Below, one piece after another: positions 24,894 to 33,656 of a DNA stretch of 64,000 bases (position 1 is the first letter of the stretch; the number at the start of each line of letters is the position of its first letter). The position numbers and the translations under genes are program-made. The stretch is from an uncultured Alphaproteobacteria bacterium (lineage in GTDB: Bacteria; Pseudomonadota; Alphaproteobacteria; CAAHEQ01; UBA3637): the NCBI GenBank assembly GCA_934202735.1, contig CAKPYH010000002.1:124001-188000 (forward strand), written 5' to 3'. The notes under the pieces were generated by a model. It ran no database searches. It worked only from the letters and a program-made list of their open reading frames with translations, and was not told the DNA's origin.

Positions 24894-25855
24894 GAGAAAG
24901 CTCCGGCCACTTTGAATAAAGCCGCCTGTAAAACCTGATTCTTGTCCAACGAAATCCGTTTAATATCTGAAAATTGTTGGCTCAGTTCTTGAAATATGTC
25001 CAAAAAGTCTTCCGCCAAAAACGGCTGCGTCAGTGCATTTTCTCGGGCACAGTCTGCCACAAAATCCAAGATAAACTTTTGCAATAATTGATACCGAATT
25101 GTATCATCTCCGACTTGATCTACCAAAGCCTTGATTGCATCGGATGAAGCATTTCTACCGGCTGTAAACACAGAACGCATACTTTGATATAACGCCACAC
25201 CATCATGCTCACAAATATCACGAGCCAGTCCTAATGAGCAATCCGATAAAGAAATGATCCCCCGCAAATCATCGGCAGACAAAGCCGGATAAAGAGTATG
25301 CAACCGATCCGATAATTCTGTCGCGGTCATAGGGGCCAAAGTAATTTTCCGACAGCGTGATTTAATGGTCGGTAATAATTTACCCATATTTTGGCACAGC
25401 AGAAGAATCACACAATGCAATGACGGTTCTTCCAAAACTTTCAATAAAGCATTGGCCGCACTTTCATTCATTTTATCCGCCGGATTGATAATCAAAACAC
25501 GCCAACCGTTTTCACCGGGCTTTAACGATAAAAACTGAATCCCTTCCCGTACGTCATCTACCGATATATCTCTTTTACGGGGGGCATCCGTTGGAATTTG
25601 AACCGCTTTCCCGGCCAAAATTGTTTTCTGAATATCGCGTTTGGCTTCATCCGTTAAACTGCATTCCAGCCACTTTATATCCGGATGAAATGTGCTGTAT
25701 TCATTTATGTTTTGCTTGAATAACATAGAGCAAATATCTAATACAAAACGTTTTTTTTCGTAATCATACCCTCCGGTTATAATCCATGAACCGTCCATTT
25801 TTCCGGTCTGGATATTCCGTTGAACTTGGTCTAAAAGGGATTGTTTTTGTGTCAT
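24890..25855 (-). CDS. holB: DNA polymerase III subunit delta'
   Basis: A 321-residue clamp-loader subunit. It has IDVDDVREGIQFLSLKP-like family sequence (ISVDDVREGIQF), the NPADKMNESAANALLKVLEE sensor region and TIKSRCRKITL. The P-loop area (SWIITGGYDYEKKRF) is degenerate, as expected for delta', which does not hydrolyse ATP. The typical CxxC zinc module is not obvious. It starts directly after the tmk stop. Confidence 0.9.
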   Translation of the reverse strand: MTQKQSLLDQVQRNIQTGKMDGSWIITGGYDYEKKRFVLDICSMLFKQNINEYSTFHPDIKWLECSLTDEAKRDIQKTILAGKAVQIPTDAPRKRDISVDDVREGIQFLSLKPGENGWRVLIINPADKMNESAANALLKVLEEPSLHCVILLLCQNMGKLLPTIKSRCRKITLAPMTATELSDRLHTLYPALSADDLRGIISLSDCSLGLARDICEHDGVALYQSMRSVFTAGRNASSDAIKALVDQVGDDTIRYQLLQKFILDFVADCARENALTQPFLAEDFLDIFQELSQQFSDIKRISLDKNQVLQAALFKVAGAFS

Positions 25856-26491
25856 TCAGGAACCTTTTTGCCGCACGATATCCGTAATTTTCCGGTGTAT
25901 GATATCAATGGATTGCAGCGCATCAATGACATAATATCGGTCATTGTTTTTCGCCAATTCCAAGAAACCGGTCCGTAAATTTTGATGAAAGGTTAAATCC
26001 ATGCTTTCAAATCGTTGTTCGGTATTGCCTGAGCGGGATAAACTCCGCCGAATTCCATCAGCCGGATCCAAATCCAAAATAAATGTTAAATCCGGCTTAA
26101 AGTCTCCGGCGATTAAATGATAAACCCTGTAAATATCATCAATCGTTTTTTGATTTTTCCCATAGCCGTACCCTTGATACGCAACAGTACTATCCAAAAA
26201 ACGATCGCAAATGACAACTTTTCCCGCCTGTAAGGCCGGCCATATTGTTTGGGTCAGATGATTGCGCCGGGCGGCCATAAATAATAACATCTCTGTCATG
26301 GTATCCCAGCGATCTTTATCTCCCTGTACCAATAATGAACGAATTTGCTCTGCCCCCGGGCTGCCGCCGGGTTCACGGGTCAACAAACAAGTATGTCCTT
26401 GTGCCGTCAATGCTTCAGCCAGCAAACGACATTGAGTAGACTTGCCTGCACCTTCGCCACCTTCAAAGGTAATGAATAAACCGCGACTCAT
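25856..26491 (-). CDS. tmk: Thymidylate kinase
   Basis: A 211-residue dTMP kinase making dTDP. P-loop FEGGEGAGKST at about residues 8-18, then LTREPGGSPGAEQIRSLLV, VICDRFLDSTVAYQGYG and FILDLDP. I chose ATG 26491, which overlaps the preceding stop as ATGA; a TTG four codons earlier is less likely. The tmk-holB-tatD order is common in Proteobacteria. Confidence 0.96.
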   Translation of the reverse strand: MSRGLFITFEGGEGAGKSTQCRLLAEALTAQGHTCLLTREPGGSPGAEQIRSLLVQGDKDRWDTMTEMLLFMAARRNHLTQTIWPALQAGKVVICDRFLDSTVAYQGYGYGKNQKTIDDIYRVYHLIAGDFKPDLTFILDLDPADGIRRSLSRSGNTEQRFESMDLTFHQNLRTGFLELAKNNDRYYVIDALQSIDIIHRKITDIVRQKGS

Positions 26492-27627
26492 TTTCCGAAC
26501 CAAGACAGAACAACCGTTTTTAACTTGCCAAAATATCCCACTTTGGCAATATCCTGTTTCGCAACCAAATCGGCCGTTTGGACTTGATTATCCGGACCGC
26601 GTACAATGACTTTCCCTAACACTTGACCAGCCGTAATCGGAGCCGACACAGGGTCCTTATAGGTAATTTCCGCACGCACATCCGGCGTTCCGCCCCGCGG
26701 GACGGTTACCGATAAGGGATGGGTTACACCCGCCGTCACCGTTGCCGAAGTACCTAACCAAACAGGTACCTGCGCCACAACCGAATCAGGTCCATACATA
26801 GTGATATTTTCAAAGGCTCCGATCCCCCAGCCGATGACACGTTTGGATTCGGTCCGCCGATCTGACATGCTGTTCAAGCCATTGATGACCATAATTAAGC
26901 GACGATTATCCGGCGTTTTAACCGATCCCGTCAAACCGAAACCGGACGCTTGCGTATGACCGGTTTTCAAGCCGTCTGCCCCCGGTACTTCATATAGTAA
27001 TGGATTCCGATTGCCTTGCTTGATACCGTTATACTTGAATTCACGTTCAGAATAAATCGGATAGTATTCCGGAAATTCACGTATCAAGGCCTGCGCTAAA
27101 ACAGCCAGATCTTTGGCACTCATTTCATGGCCGGCTTGCGGTAATCCGGTTGCGTTTTTGAAAGAAGCCGTTTTCATACCCAGGTCATGGGCTTTACGTG
27201 TCATAATGTCGGCAAAGACTTCTTCGGTTCCGGCGATATTTTCAGCGGCCACAATACAGGCATCATTCCCTGATTGAACAATAATCCCCCGCAACAAATC
27301 CTTGACTCGCACTTTTTGATTCGGCTTTAAGAACATGGTGGAACTACCGCTTTTTGCTCCCCCTTTACGCCACGCATTTTCCGATACCGTAAATTCCGTC
27401 TCGGGGGTCAGTTTTCCGGACTTTAACTGCTCAAAGATAACATACGCCGTCATCAATTTACTCATAGAAGCCGGCGGCATAGGAATATCGGCTTTTTTAT
27501 TTAACATCACATAGCCCGTATCCGCATCCATCAACAGAGCGTATTTGGCTTTGGTTTCAAAAGCATCGGCCGAAACAGATGTTAAAATCGTTCCCGCCAT
27601 TATTGTCCAAATCAGATATTTATTCAT
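26488..27627 (-). CDS. D-alanyl-D-alanine carboxypeptidase (PBP5/6 family)
   Basis: A 379-residue low-molecular-mass PBP that trims the terminal D-Ala from peptidoglycan stem peptides. It has a signal peptide (about 1-22, cut near SADAFE), SxxK as SMSK at 54-57, SGN at 119-121 and KTG at 221-223, then a C-terminal beta domain and an amphipathic tail (LKTVVLSWFGK) for membrane association. AAAGGAA lies before the ATG. It is followed by tmk and preceded by rlpA. Confidence 0.94.
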   Translation of the reverse strand: MNKYLIWTIMAGTILTSVSADAFETKAKYALLMDADTGYVMLNKKADIPMPPASMSKLMTAYVIFEQLKSGKLTPETEFTVSENAWRKGGAKSGSSTMFLKPNQKVRVKDLLRGIIVQSGNDACIVAAENIAGTEEVFADIMTRKAHDLGMKTASFKNATGLPQAGHEMSAKDLAVLAQALIREFPEYYPIYSEREFKYNGIKQGNRNPLLYEVPGADGLKTGHTQASGFGLTGSVKTPDNRRLIMVINGLNSMSDRRTESKRVIGWGIGAFENITMYGPDSVVAQVPVWLGTSATVTAGVTHPLSVTVPRGGTPDVRAEITYKDPVSAPITAGQVLGKVIVRGPDNQVQTADLVAKQDIAKVGYFGKLKTVVLSWFGK

Positions 27628-27636
27628 GTTATTCCT

Positions 27637-28599
27637 TTACTGTACTTTTTTTATCCAAGCATCAGGATACCCTGCTCCACGCACTTTGTCAAGTATATCT
27701 TTTGCTTTTGCACGCGTTTCAAATGGGCCCATTAAAACAACGGTCATATTATTGGTACGTTTGGTTGATACTGTACCCAATTTATCCAATGCTTGTACGG
27801 CCCGATTGGCATTTTCGGTCAATCCGAAGGCACCGGCCTGAATATACCAGTTTCCTTGTGATATTTCTACAATCGGCTGGGGAACGGGTACGTTTGCAGA
27901 TGTACTTGTCTTGTGAACCGTTTCGGATACGGTCTTTTCGGTATCAACCACGGGAGGCAACATGTCTACATTGACGGTTGAGCCGGTATACACGGGTTCG
28001 GATACCGTATCTGTCGGTTGATAGATCGCCGTATCCGGTGATATACTTTCGGTTGTTTCTTCAATCAAGGTCCCCGTTTCAACAAATTCGTTTAACTGTG
28101 ATTTTAAATGGCGACTCTGTTCCGGCAAAATATCTACCTGCACTAATGTTGTCCCGGTTTCGGGGAACTCTAATGCTTCGGCCGCCTGACGCGACACATC
28201 AATCAGTCGGTTGTTAACCGCCGGTCCCCGGTCGTTCACGCGTACGATGGCCGTATTTCCGTTTTCCAAGTTTGTAATACGTACCAAACTGGGTAAAGGG
28301 AGAGTCTTGTGCGCCGCCGTCATCTTATTATCATCAAACACTTCTCCGTTGGTTGTCAAGCGATCTTGACTGGGACGTGTATACCAGGTAGCAAACCCTT
28401 TTTCGCTATAAGACATATCTTCTGCCGGTGTATACAGCACCCCTTTAATCCGATACGGCTCACCGATATAATAGACACTTTCTACCGGTTCCGTATCATC
28501 ATAAGGATTGCCGGAACGAAACCAAAAACCATTTTCGCTACATCCCGCCAAAGACACAACAGATAAACAGGAAATTAAATAAAGTAATACTTTCATCAT
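27637..28599 (-). CDS. rlpA: RlpA-like septal lytic transglycosylase lipoprotein with SPOR domain
   Basis: A 320-residue lipoprotein: lipobox LAGC at about residues 16-19, a double-psi beta-barrel with FATWYTRPSQDRLTTNGEVF and IVRVNDRGPAVNNRLIDVS, a Thr/Val/Pro-rich linker, and a C-terminal SPOR domain (NWYIQAGAF...AWIKKVQ) that binds denuded glycan at division sites. RlpA cleaves such glycans. The start overlaps the mltB stop (ATGATG). Peptidoglycan genes on both sides agree. Confidence 0.93.
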   Translation of the reverse strand: MMKVLLYLISCLSVVSLAGCSENGFWFRSGNPYDDTEPVESVYYIGEPYRIKGVLYTPAEDMSYSEKGFATWYTRPSQDRLTTNGEVFDDNKMTAAHKTLPLPSLVRITNLENGNTAIVRVNDRGPAVNNRLIDVSRQAAEALEFPETGTTLVQVDILPEQSRHLKSQLNEFVETGTLIEETTESISPDTAIYQPTDTVSEPVYTGSTVNVDMLPPVVDTEKTVSETVHKTSTSANVPVPQPIVEISQGNWYIQAGAFGLTENANRAVQALDKLGTVSTKRTNNMTVVLMGPFETRAKAKDILDKVRGAGYPDAWIKKVQ

Positions 28600-29801
28600 T
28601 TGTTATAACACCCTAAATTTTCAATAAGTTTCATGTTTGGATATCCGTCAGGAAAGAGATCGTTTTCTACTTGAAAACGACGTAAGGCTTGACGGGTTTT
28701 CGGCCCTACCCGACCGTCCGATCCGGCCGATAAATACCCTTGCGCCCGAAGTGCATCTTGCATGCAAATAATATATTCCGTTTCCAAGGGTTGAAACTCC
28801 GGGGGTGGTTTGGGACAGGGAATCTGATGCCGCAACGAATCCGCTAATAATCCGACGGCAAACGCATATAATTCCGATTTATTCCAACGCATAATAATCC
28901 GAAAGTTGGGATACGCCAAAAAAACCGGTCCATGGATTCCCATCGGCATGTGTAATTCGGCCATTGTATTTTGTTCAGCGGCCGGAAATGCGGTTATATG
29001 TCGGGGCTGTACCCCCAAAGAGTACCAATCCGCAACCGTCTTTTTGGTGTGCTGATGCAGGTGTTGGGAGGGAAAGTTATCCGGAACAATCACTTCCCGT
29101 CCCCAGGGTTCATTTTTATTCCACCCCATAGATGCAAGATAGTTGGCCGCCGACGAAAAAGCATCCGGGATGTTATTGACAATATCCCGGCGACCATTTC
29201 CATCACCGTCCACGGCATACGCCAAAAAAGTTGTCGGCATAAATTGAAAATGACCGAATCCTCCATCCCAGGATCCTAATGCAGGGGCAACCGTCGGTTC
29301 GTGTTCAATGATTTTTAGGTAAGCAATTAACTCATTGGTAAAAAACCGTTGCCTGCGGGGATGGTAGGCTAAACTGGCCAAAGAATCCAACATGTTCACT
29401 TTACCTTTATACCCGCCGTAATTTGTTTCCATACCCCAAAACGCAACCAAGTATTCTCGTGGTACACCATACTTTTGTTCTACCCTACCCAGCCAAGTCG
29501 GATATTTTTGCATCATTTCACGCCCTTTTTGAACGCGATTATCCGTGATTCGAGCTCCGGTATAATCATAAAAGTTCTGCAAATACTTGGGTTTATCCGT
29601 ATCCAACCGAATCACACGTTCCAATAGCTGCATGCGTGGGACAGTTTGATCCAAAACATGTGCAGATATACCGGCCCGATGTGCTTCTTGGTAAAATTTT
29701 TTCTTCCAAGATTCAAAATCCGAATCGGCACATGCGGTTCGGTATACACTTAAAACCCCGAAAAATAAGGCATAACACGCGAATTTCACTGCTTTTTTCA
29801 T
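28596..29801 (-). CDS. mltB: Membrane-bound lytic murein transglycosylase B family
   Basis: A 401-residue secreted enzyme with a signal peptide (about 1-25) and a lytic transglycosylase core showing YLVAFWGMETNYGG (catalytic Glu) and GGFGHFQFMPTTF, plus a C-terminal peptidoglycan-binding module (LRAQGYLSAGSDGRVGPKTR). It has no clear lipobox, so it is more like soluble, periplasmic MltB relatives. AAGGA lies upstream of the ATG. It leads the run mltB-rlpA-carboxypeptidase-tmk-holB-tatD-MBL. Confidence 0.93.
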   Translation of the reverse strand: MKKAVKFACYALFFGVLSVYRTACADSDFESWKKKFYQEAHRAGISAHVLDQTVPRMQLLERVIRLDTDKPKYLQNFYDYTGARITDNRVQKGREMMQKYPTWLGRVEQKYGVPREYLVAFWGMETNYGGYKGKVNMLDSLASLAYHPRRQRFFTNELIAYLKIIEHEPTVAPALGSWDGGFGHFQFMPTTFLAYAVDGDGNGRRDIVNNIPDAFSSAANYLASMGWNKNEPWGREVIVPDNFPSQHLHQHTKKTVADWYSLGVQPRHITAFPAAEQNTMAELHMPMGIHGPVFLAYPNFRIIMRWNKSELYAFAVGLLADSLRHQIPCPKPPPEFQPLETEYIICMQDALRAQGYLSAGSDGRVGPKTRQALRRFQVENDLFPDGYPNMKLIENLGCYNK

Positions 29802-29916
29802 AGAATATCCTTTTCCTTGGTTTTTATCATAACCTATTTTTTTGAAAAAATCACTTGATTTTTTATTTTTTTTCTGTAATAAATAGAGTACCGATAGAAT
29901 CCATGCTAAAAGGTGT

Positions 29917-30228
29917 GCCGAAGTGGAACGAAGCGAAGCGTAGGACTAATTCGGCGGTTGATTTGGCAGGGCCAAAGCAACGCGGCGGTTTTCGGATAAG
30001 ACCACAATTTATCCGAAACCTATTATGGAGAGGTGGTCGAGTGGTTTAAGGCTCCGGTCTTGTTCACCAGGCGCATTGCGCCGAAGTGGAACGAAGCGAA
30101 GCGTAGGACTAATTCGGCGGTTGATTTGGCAGAGCCAAAGCAACGCGGCGGTTTTCGGATAGGACCACAATTTATCCGAAACCCTATTATATGGAGAGGT
30201 GGTCGAGTGGTTTAAGGCTCCGGTCTTG
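29917..30228 (+). repeat. Tandem duplication of a hairpin-rich element ending in tRNA-Ser sequence
   Basis: Copies at 29917-30062 and 30080-30228 are near-identical. Each holds three successive inverted repeats: GCCGAA/TTCGGC (29917-29922 and 29949-29954), TTTGGC/GCCAAA (29962-29967 and 29971-29976) and TTTCGGATAA/TTATCCGAAA (29990-29999 and 30009-30018). Each is followed by the 5' part of tRNA-Ser. The first copy breaks off within the anticodon; the second continues into the intact tRNA. Confidence 0.85.
30027..30062 (+). pseudogene. Truncated tRNA-Ser (5' half)
   Basis: The first 36 nt are identical to the intact tRNA-Ser at 30193, up to the anticodon TG. The sequence then switches to TTCACCAGGCGC, so the 3' half is absent. 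Confidence 0.8.
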
Positions 30229-30282
30229 AAAACCGGCGTGGGGGTAACCCTACCGTGAGTTCGAATCTCACCCTCTCCGCCA
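30193..30282 (+). tRNA. tRNA-Ser(UGA)
   Basis: Acceptor GGAGAGG pairs with CCTCTCC, discriminator G, encoded CCA. Anticodon loop CTTGAAA gives UGA. The long variable arm (GTGGGGGTAACCCTAC) is typical of class II serine tRNAs. The next hairpin (30288) terminates it. Confidence 0.95.
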
Positions 30283-30287
30283 ATTAA

Positions 30288-30311
30288 AAAAGGTGCCAAA
30301 CGGCACCTTTT
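30288..30311. terminator. Bidirectional terminator between tRNA-Ser and clpX
   Basis: AAAAGGTGCC / GGCACCTTTT with a 4-nt loop; A and T runs on both sides serve the plus-strand tRNA and the minus-strand clpX. Confidence 0.8.
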
Positions 30312-30322
30312 ATTTGTTTTTC

Positions 30323-31621
30323 TTATCCTGCTTTTTCATTTTTAGGTGTTTCATAAACAAACACCGGCTTAGCCGAACCAAGAACAACATCTTGATTGAT
30401 AACAACTTCCTTTAATCCGGACATGGAAGGCAATTCGTACATCAAGTCCAAGAGCAATCCTTCCATAATGGAACGTAACCCGCGTGCTCCGGTTTTACGT
30501 TCCATGGCTTGTTTGGCAATAGCCGAGCAAGCTTCAGGTGTGAATGTCAATTTAACACCTTCCATCTGGAATAAAGCTTGATATTGTTTAATCAGCGCAT
30601 TTTTAGGTTCAGTCAAAATGCGTATCAAAGCCGTTTCGTCCAGATCCGTTAAACTAACTACAACGGGCAACCGACCGATGAATTCGGGAATTAAGCCGTA
30701 TTTCAACAAGTCCGCCGGTTCCAATTTTGCCAACAATTCCCCCGTTTTCTTATCACCTTTTGCACGGACAGACGCACCAAAACCAACAGAATAAGCGGCT
30801 TCCCGATTTTCCACCACTTTATCCAGTCCGGCAAATGCGCCGCCACAAATAAATAGAATGTGTTGGGTATTGACTTGAATATACTCTTGGTTCGGGTGCT
30901 TGCGCCCGCCTTGCGGCGGTAAAGAAGCCACCGTACCTTCCATGAGTTTCAACAGAGCCTGTTGTACCCCTTCCCCCGAAACATCACGTGTGATAGACGG
31001 GCCATCGGATTTCCGAGAAATTTTATCAATTTCATCAATGTAAATAATGCCTCGTTCGGCTTTTTTGACATCATAATTCGCATTTTGCAACAATTTCAAG
31101 ACCACGTTTTCAACGTCTTCTCCGACATAGCCGGCTTCCGTTAAAGTGGTGGCATCGGCAATCGCAAAAGGAACATCCAATGTCCGTGCCAAGGTTTTGG
31201 CCAGCAATGTTTTACCCGAACCCGTTGGACCCAAAAGTAAAATGTTGGATTTTTCCAAATCAACTTCGCCTTGTTTTTCCTTGTTGTTCAAACGCTTATA
31301 GTGGTTATAAACCGCAACGGACAAAACTTTTTTGGCCTTATCTTGCCCAATAACATAATCGTCTAAAATTTGGTGAATCTCGTGGGGTGTTTTTAATTTC
31401 GGCGTTTCCGATTCAACGGTCTTGTTTTCCGGTGTATCCGTACTGCCGGCTTCTATCACATCACGACACAAGTCAATACACTCATCACAGATAAAAACCG
31501 TTTTCACTTCTCCATCGGCCGACTTCAAGGCACGCCCGGAAATTAAACGCCGTACTTCATTTTGTGTCTTACCGCAAAATGAGCATCGTCGCATTTCTTC
31601 TGTTTTATTTTCTTCTGTCAT
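30323..31621 (-). CDS. clpX: ATP-dependent Clp protease ATP-binding subunit ClpX
   Basis: A 432-residue AAA+ unfoldase. It has an N-terminal Cys4 zinc-binding domain (CSFCGKTQNEVRRLISG...CDECIDLC), Walker A GPTGSGKT, the GYVGEDVENV pore loop, Walker B IIYIDEIDKI and the RKSDGPSITRDVSGEGVQQ region. ClpX feeds SsrA-tagged and other substrates to ClpP. The ATG overlaps the clpP stop, with GGGAGG before it. ssrA and sspB are 12 kb away in this window. Confidence 0.97.
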   Translation of the reverse strand: MTEENKTEEMRRCSFCGKTQNEVRRLISGRALKSADGEVKTVFICDECIDLCRDVIEAGSTDTPENKTVESETPKLKTPHEIHQILDDYVIGQDKAKKVLSVAVYNHYKRLNNKEKQGEVDLEKSNILLLGPTGSGKTLLAKTLARTLDVPFAIADATTLTEAGYVGEDVENVVLKLLQNANYDVKKAERGIIYIDEIDKISRKSDGPSITRDVSGEGVQQALLKLMEGTVASLPPQGGRKHPNQEYIQVNTQHILFICGGAFAGLDKVVENREAAYSVGFGASVRAKGDKKTGELLAKLEPADLLKYGLIPEFIGRLPVVVSLTDLDETALIRILTEPKNALIKQYQALFQMEGVKLTFTPEACSAIAKQAMERKTGARGLRSIMEGLLLDLMYELPSMSGLKEVVINQDVVLGSAKPVFVYETPKNEKAG

Positions 31622-32229
31622 ACTTTTTCCTCCCGAGTTGTAATCACTTCGTCAATCAATCCGAACTGTTTGGCTTCTTGAGCCGTCATAAAATTATCGC
31701 GTTCCATAGCGGCTTCAATGGTCTTCAACGATTGTCCAGTTTGTTCCACATAGATCTGATTCAAGCGGGCCTTAATGGACAAAATTTCCCGCACATGAAT
31801 TTCCATATCTGTGGCTTGCCCCTGAAAACCGCCACTGGGTTGGTGAATCATGACTCGTGCATTCGGCAAGGCAAAGCGCCGCCCTTTGGCTCCACAAGTC
31901 AACAACAACGATCCCATAGAGGCCGCCTGCCCCATACAAACCGTTGACACCGGACATTTAATATAATTCATGGTATCTAAAATAGCCAATCCCGAGGTTA
32001 CAACACCTCCGGGTGAATTGATATAAAAGGAAATCTCTTTCTTGGGATTTTCTGCTTCCAGAAATAATAACTGGGCGCAAATTAAACTGGCGACATCATC
32101 ATTCACCTGCCCTGTTAAAAAGACGATTCTCTCTTTCAATAATCGCGAATAAATATCAAAAGCCCGTTCCCCGCGGCCTGTTGTTTCAATGACGGTCGGA
32201 ACCAAAGTATTATCTGTTATTTGTTGCAT
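31618..32229 (-). CDS. clpP: ATP-dependent Clp protease proteolytic subunit ClpP
   Basis: A 203-residue serine protease; the catalytic triad is Ser104 (GQAASMGSLLL), His129 (RVMIHQPSGG) and Asp178 (MERDNF). The mature start is usually near residue 10-15. AAAAGGAG lies before the ATG. It is cotranscribed with clpX. The usual tig-clpP-clpX order is kept, but two unknown genes are inserted between tig and clpP. Confidence 0.97.
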   Translation of the reverse strand: MQQITDNTLVPTVIETTGRGERAFDIYSRLLKERIVFLTGQVNDDVASLICAQLLFLEAENPKKEISFYINSPGGVVTSGLAILDTMNYIKCPVSTVCMGQAASMGSLLLTCGAKGRRFALPNARVMIHQPSGGFQGQATDMEIHVREILSIKARLNQIYVEQTGQSLKTIEAAMERDNFMTAQEAKQFGLIDEVITTREEKV

Positions 32230-32244
32230 GGTTGTGTTCTCCTT

Positions 32245-32934
32245 TTAATATCTAATACGTGATTGTTCGGCCAATACACGCCATAGTTTTTCAGGGGTAT
32301 CGGCCTGCATAATTCTATGGGCACATTCGGCTTTTTTATCTTCAAAAAAAGATGGATGCGTTTGCAGTAAGGCTTGTTGTACATCTTGAAAAATCTTGAC
32401 ATCGGCAGGCCAAAAATCATTCTGTGCCAAGGTGTACAACAAACGATGATTTTGATCTTTCCAATAGGAAAAGTATTTATTATCCACCGGTCGTTCAGAT
32501 TGATGCAGCGCTAAAATTTTAGGATTTAAGGCCGGATTATACTGACCGATTCGTTCATCTAAATTGGTCGTGAGTTGCCGAAACAGATAATCCGTGTTGC
32601 GCAAGCCTTGAAATTTTTTATGCAGAGCAAACTCGGCGGCCAAATGAACCCGCCCCGTTTGTACAAAATAATTGATAAAATTCAACGCGATACCAGGTAC
32701 AGCCCCCCCTATTTGTTGACTTTCAACAGATAAGAGTATACCGGCCACACGTTGTTCTTCCTGCATGTGCGCTTTTGTCCGAGGAAACGGCCCGTTCCCC
32801 AATCTCCGGAATATCTCTTGCACATACGGCGTACCTTGACCATACGGCAGATAACTCCATTTGACCAGCATATCCGTTATACGCTCCGGTATAAGGCGGG
32901 TATTGACCGAGGTGATTTTTTCACGTGTTTTCAT
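32245..32934 (-). CDS. Hypothetical protein (229 aa) between tig and clpP
   Basis: A soluble, mainly helical protein I do not recognise; no signal peptide or membrane segment. It starts MKTREKITSVNTRLIPERIT and has HLAAEFALHKKF and AHRIMQADTPEKLWRVLAEQ. AAAGGA lies before the ATG, which overlaps the upstream gene's stop by 4 nt, so the two unknown genes form a coupled pair. It ends 15 nt before the clpP start. Codon use looks like that of its neighbours. Confidence 0.7.
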   Translation of the reverse strand: MKTREKITSVNTRLIPERITDMLVKWSYLPYGQGTPYVQEIFRRLGNGPFPRTKAHMQEEQRVAGILLSVESQQIGGAVPGIALNFINYFVQTGRVHLAAEFALHKKFQGLRNTDYLFRQLTTNLDERIGQYNPALNPKILALHQSERPVDNKYFSYWKDQNHRLLYTLAQNDFWPADVKIFQDVQQALLQTHPSFFEDKKAECAHRIMQADTPEKLWRVLAEQSRIRY

Positions 32935-33590
32935 GTGCGTATCCTTTCGTGATGTTTCCCCTCAATCATTGCTTTACGTTGTAAAAAAACAGGTAATTGA
33001 ATCCGTTCCTGACGGAAGAATAACCGATCCGACCGAATAATGGCAATAGCGATTTTAGGCGGAATACCATATTGGCGATTCGGTAAAATCTTTTTCTTTA
33101 ATAATGCCTTACATAGCCCTAACATATCCGGTTTTAACGGTTGTCGCGACAGTAAACGCCATAGGCGAGTCGGTTGTTTTTCACCTGTAAGCTTGGGTGA
33201 TTTCAAGACTGCCGTTGCACCGTAGTAGTTTTTGTGCATGACAAAACGGGTCAATATAGATTCCGATTGTGTACAATCAGGTGAACCTGGCGCAACATAC
33301 ATCGGATCAGCCCCAGCCGTTAAAGACAAATCAATTGCCCGACGCACCCACATCAAGCGCCGCGGACTCAACAAGTATTCTTCATTATCTGCCAACAAGG
33401 ATAACAAACGATTCAAGCCTTTTTGAGCATGTCCCGCATCAGGCATTTTATCCGTTCCCGTGATCACATCGGCGATCGGCCACATTTGACCGTCTTGACG
33501 ACAATAGACCAACACCGGATATTTCTTGTCCATATCCATCAATTCGGTGAACGCCTGTGCCTGTGTGTCTGTCAAAGGTTCCTTTATCAT
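32931..33590 (-). CDS. Hypothetical protein (219 aa), weak ankyrin-like features
   Basis: I do not recognise this protein. The N-terminal part has MDKKYPVLVYCRQDGQMWPI. The central RAIDLSLTAGADPMYVAPG and ILTRFVMHKNYYGATAVL look faintly like ankyrin repeats, and the C-terminus is basic. It may act with the following gene, to which it is translationally coupled. AAGGA precedes the ATG. Confidence 0.65.
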   Translation of the reverse strand: MIKEPLTDTQAQAFTELMDMDKKYPVLVYCRQDGQMWPIADVITGTDKMPDAGHAQKGLNRLLSLLADNEEYLLSPRRLMWVRRAIDLSLTAGADPMYVAPGSPDCTQSESILTRFVMHKNYYGATAVLKSPKLTGEKQPTRLWRLLSRQPLKPDMLGLCKALLKKKILPNRQYGIPPKIAIAIIRSDRLFFRQERIQLPVFLQRKAMIEGKHHERIRT

Positions 33591-33656
33591 CTTTATCCTT
33601 AAAATATCGGGGGAATCGTCCGCCGTACCTGACGCATACGATTCCCCTGAACGTTT

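Noticed and set aside
29855..30215. Overlapping ORFs of 60-64 codons around the tRNA-Ser repeat
   Set aside because: They translate the duplicated hairpin element and tRNA sequence, and both copies give the same peptide; not protein genes.
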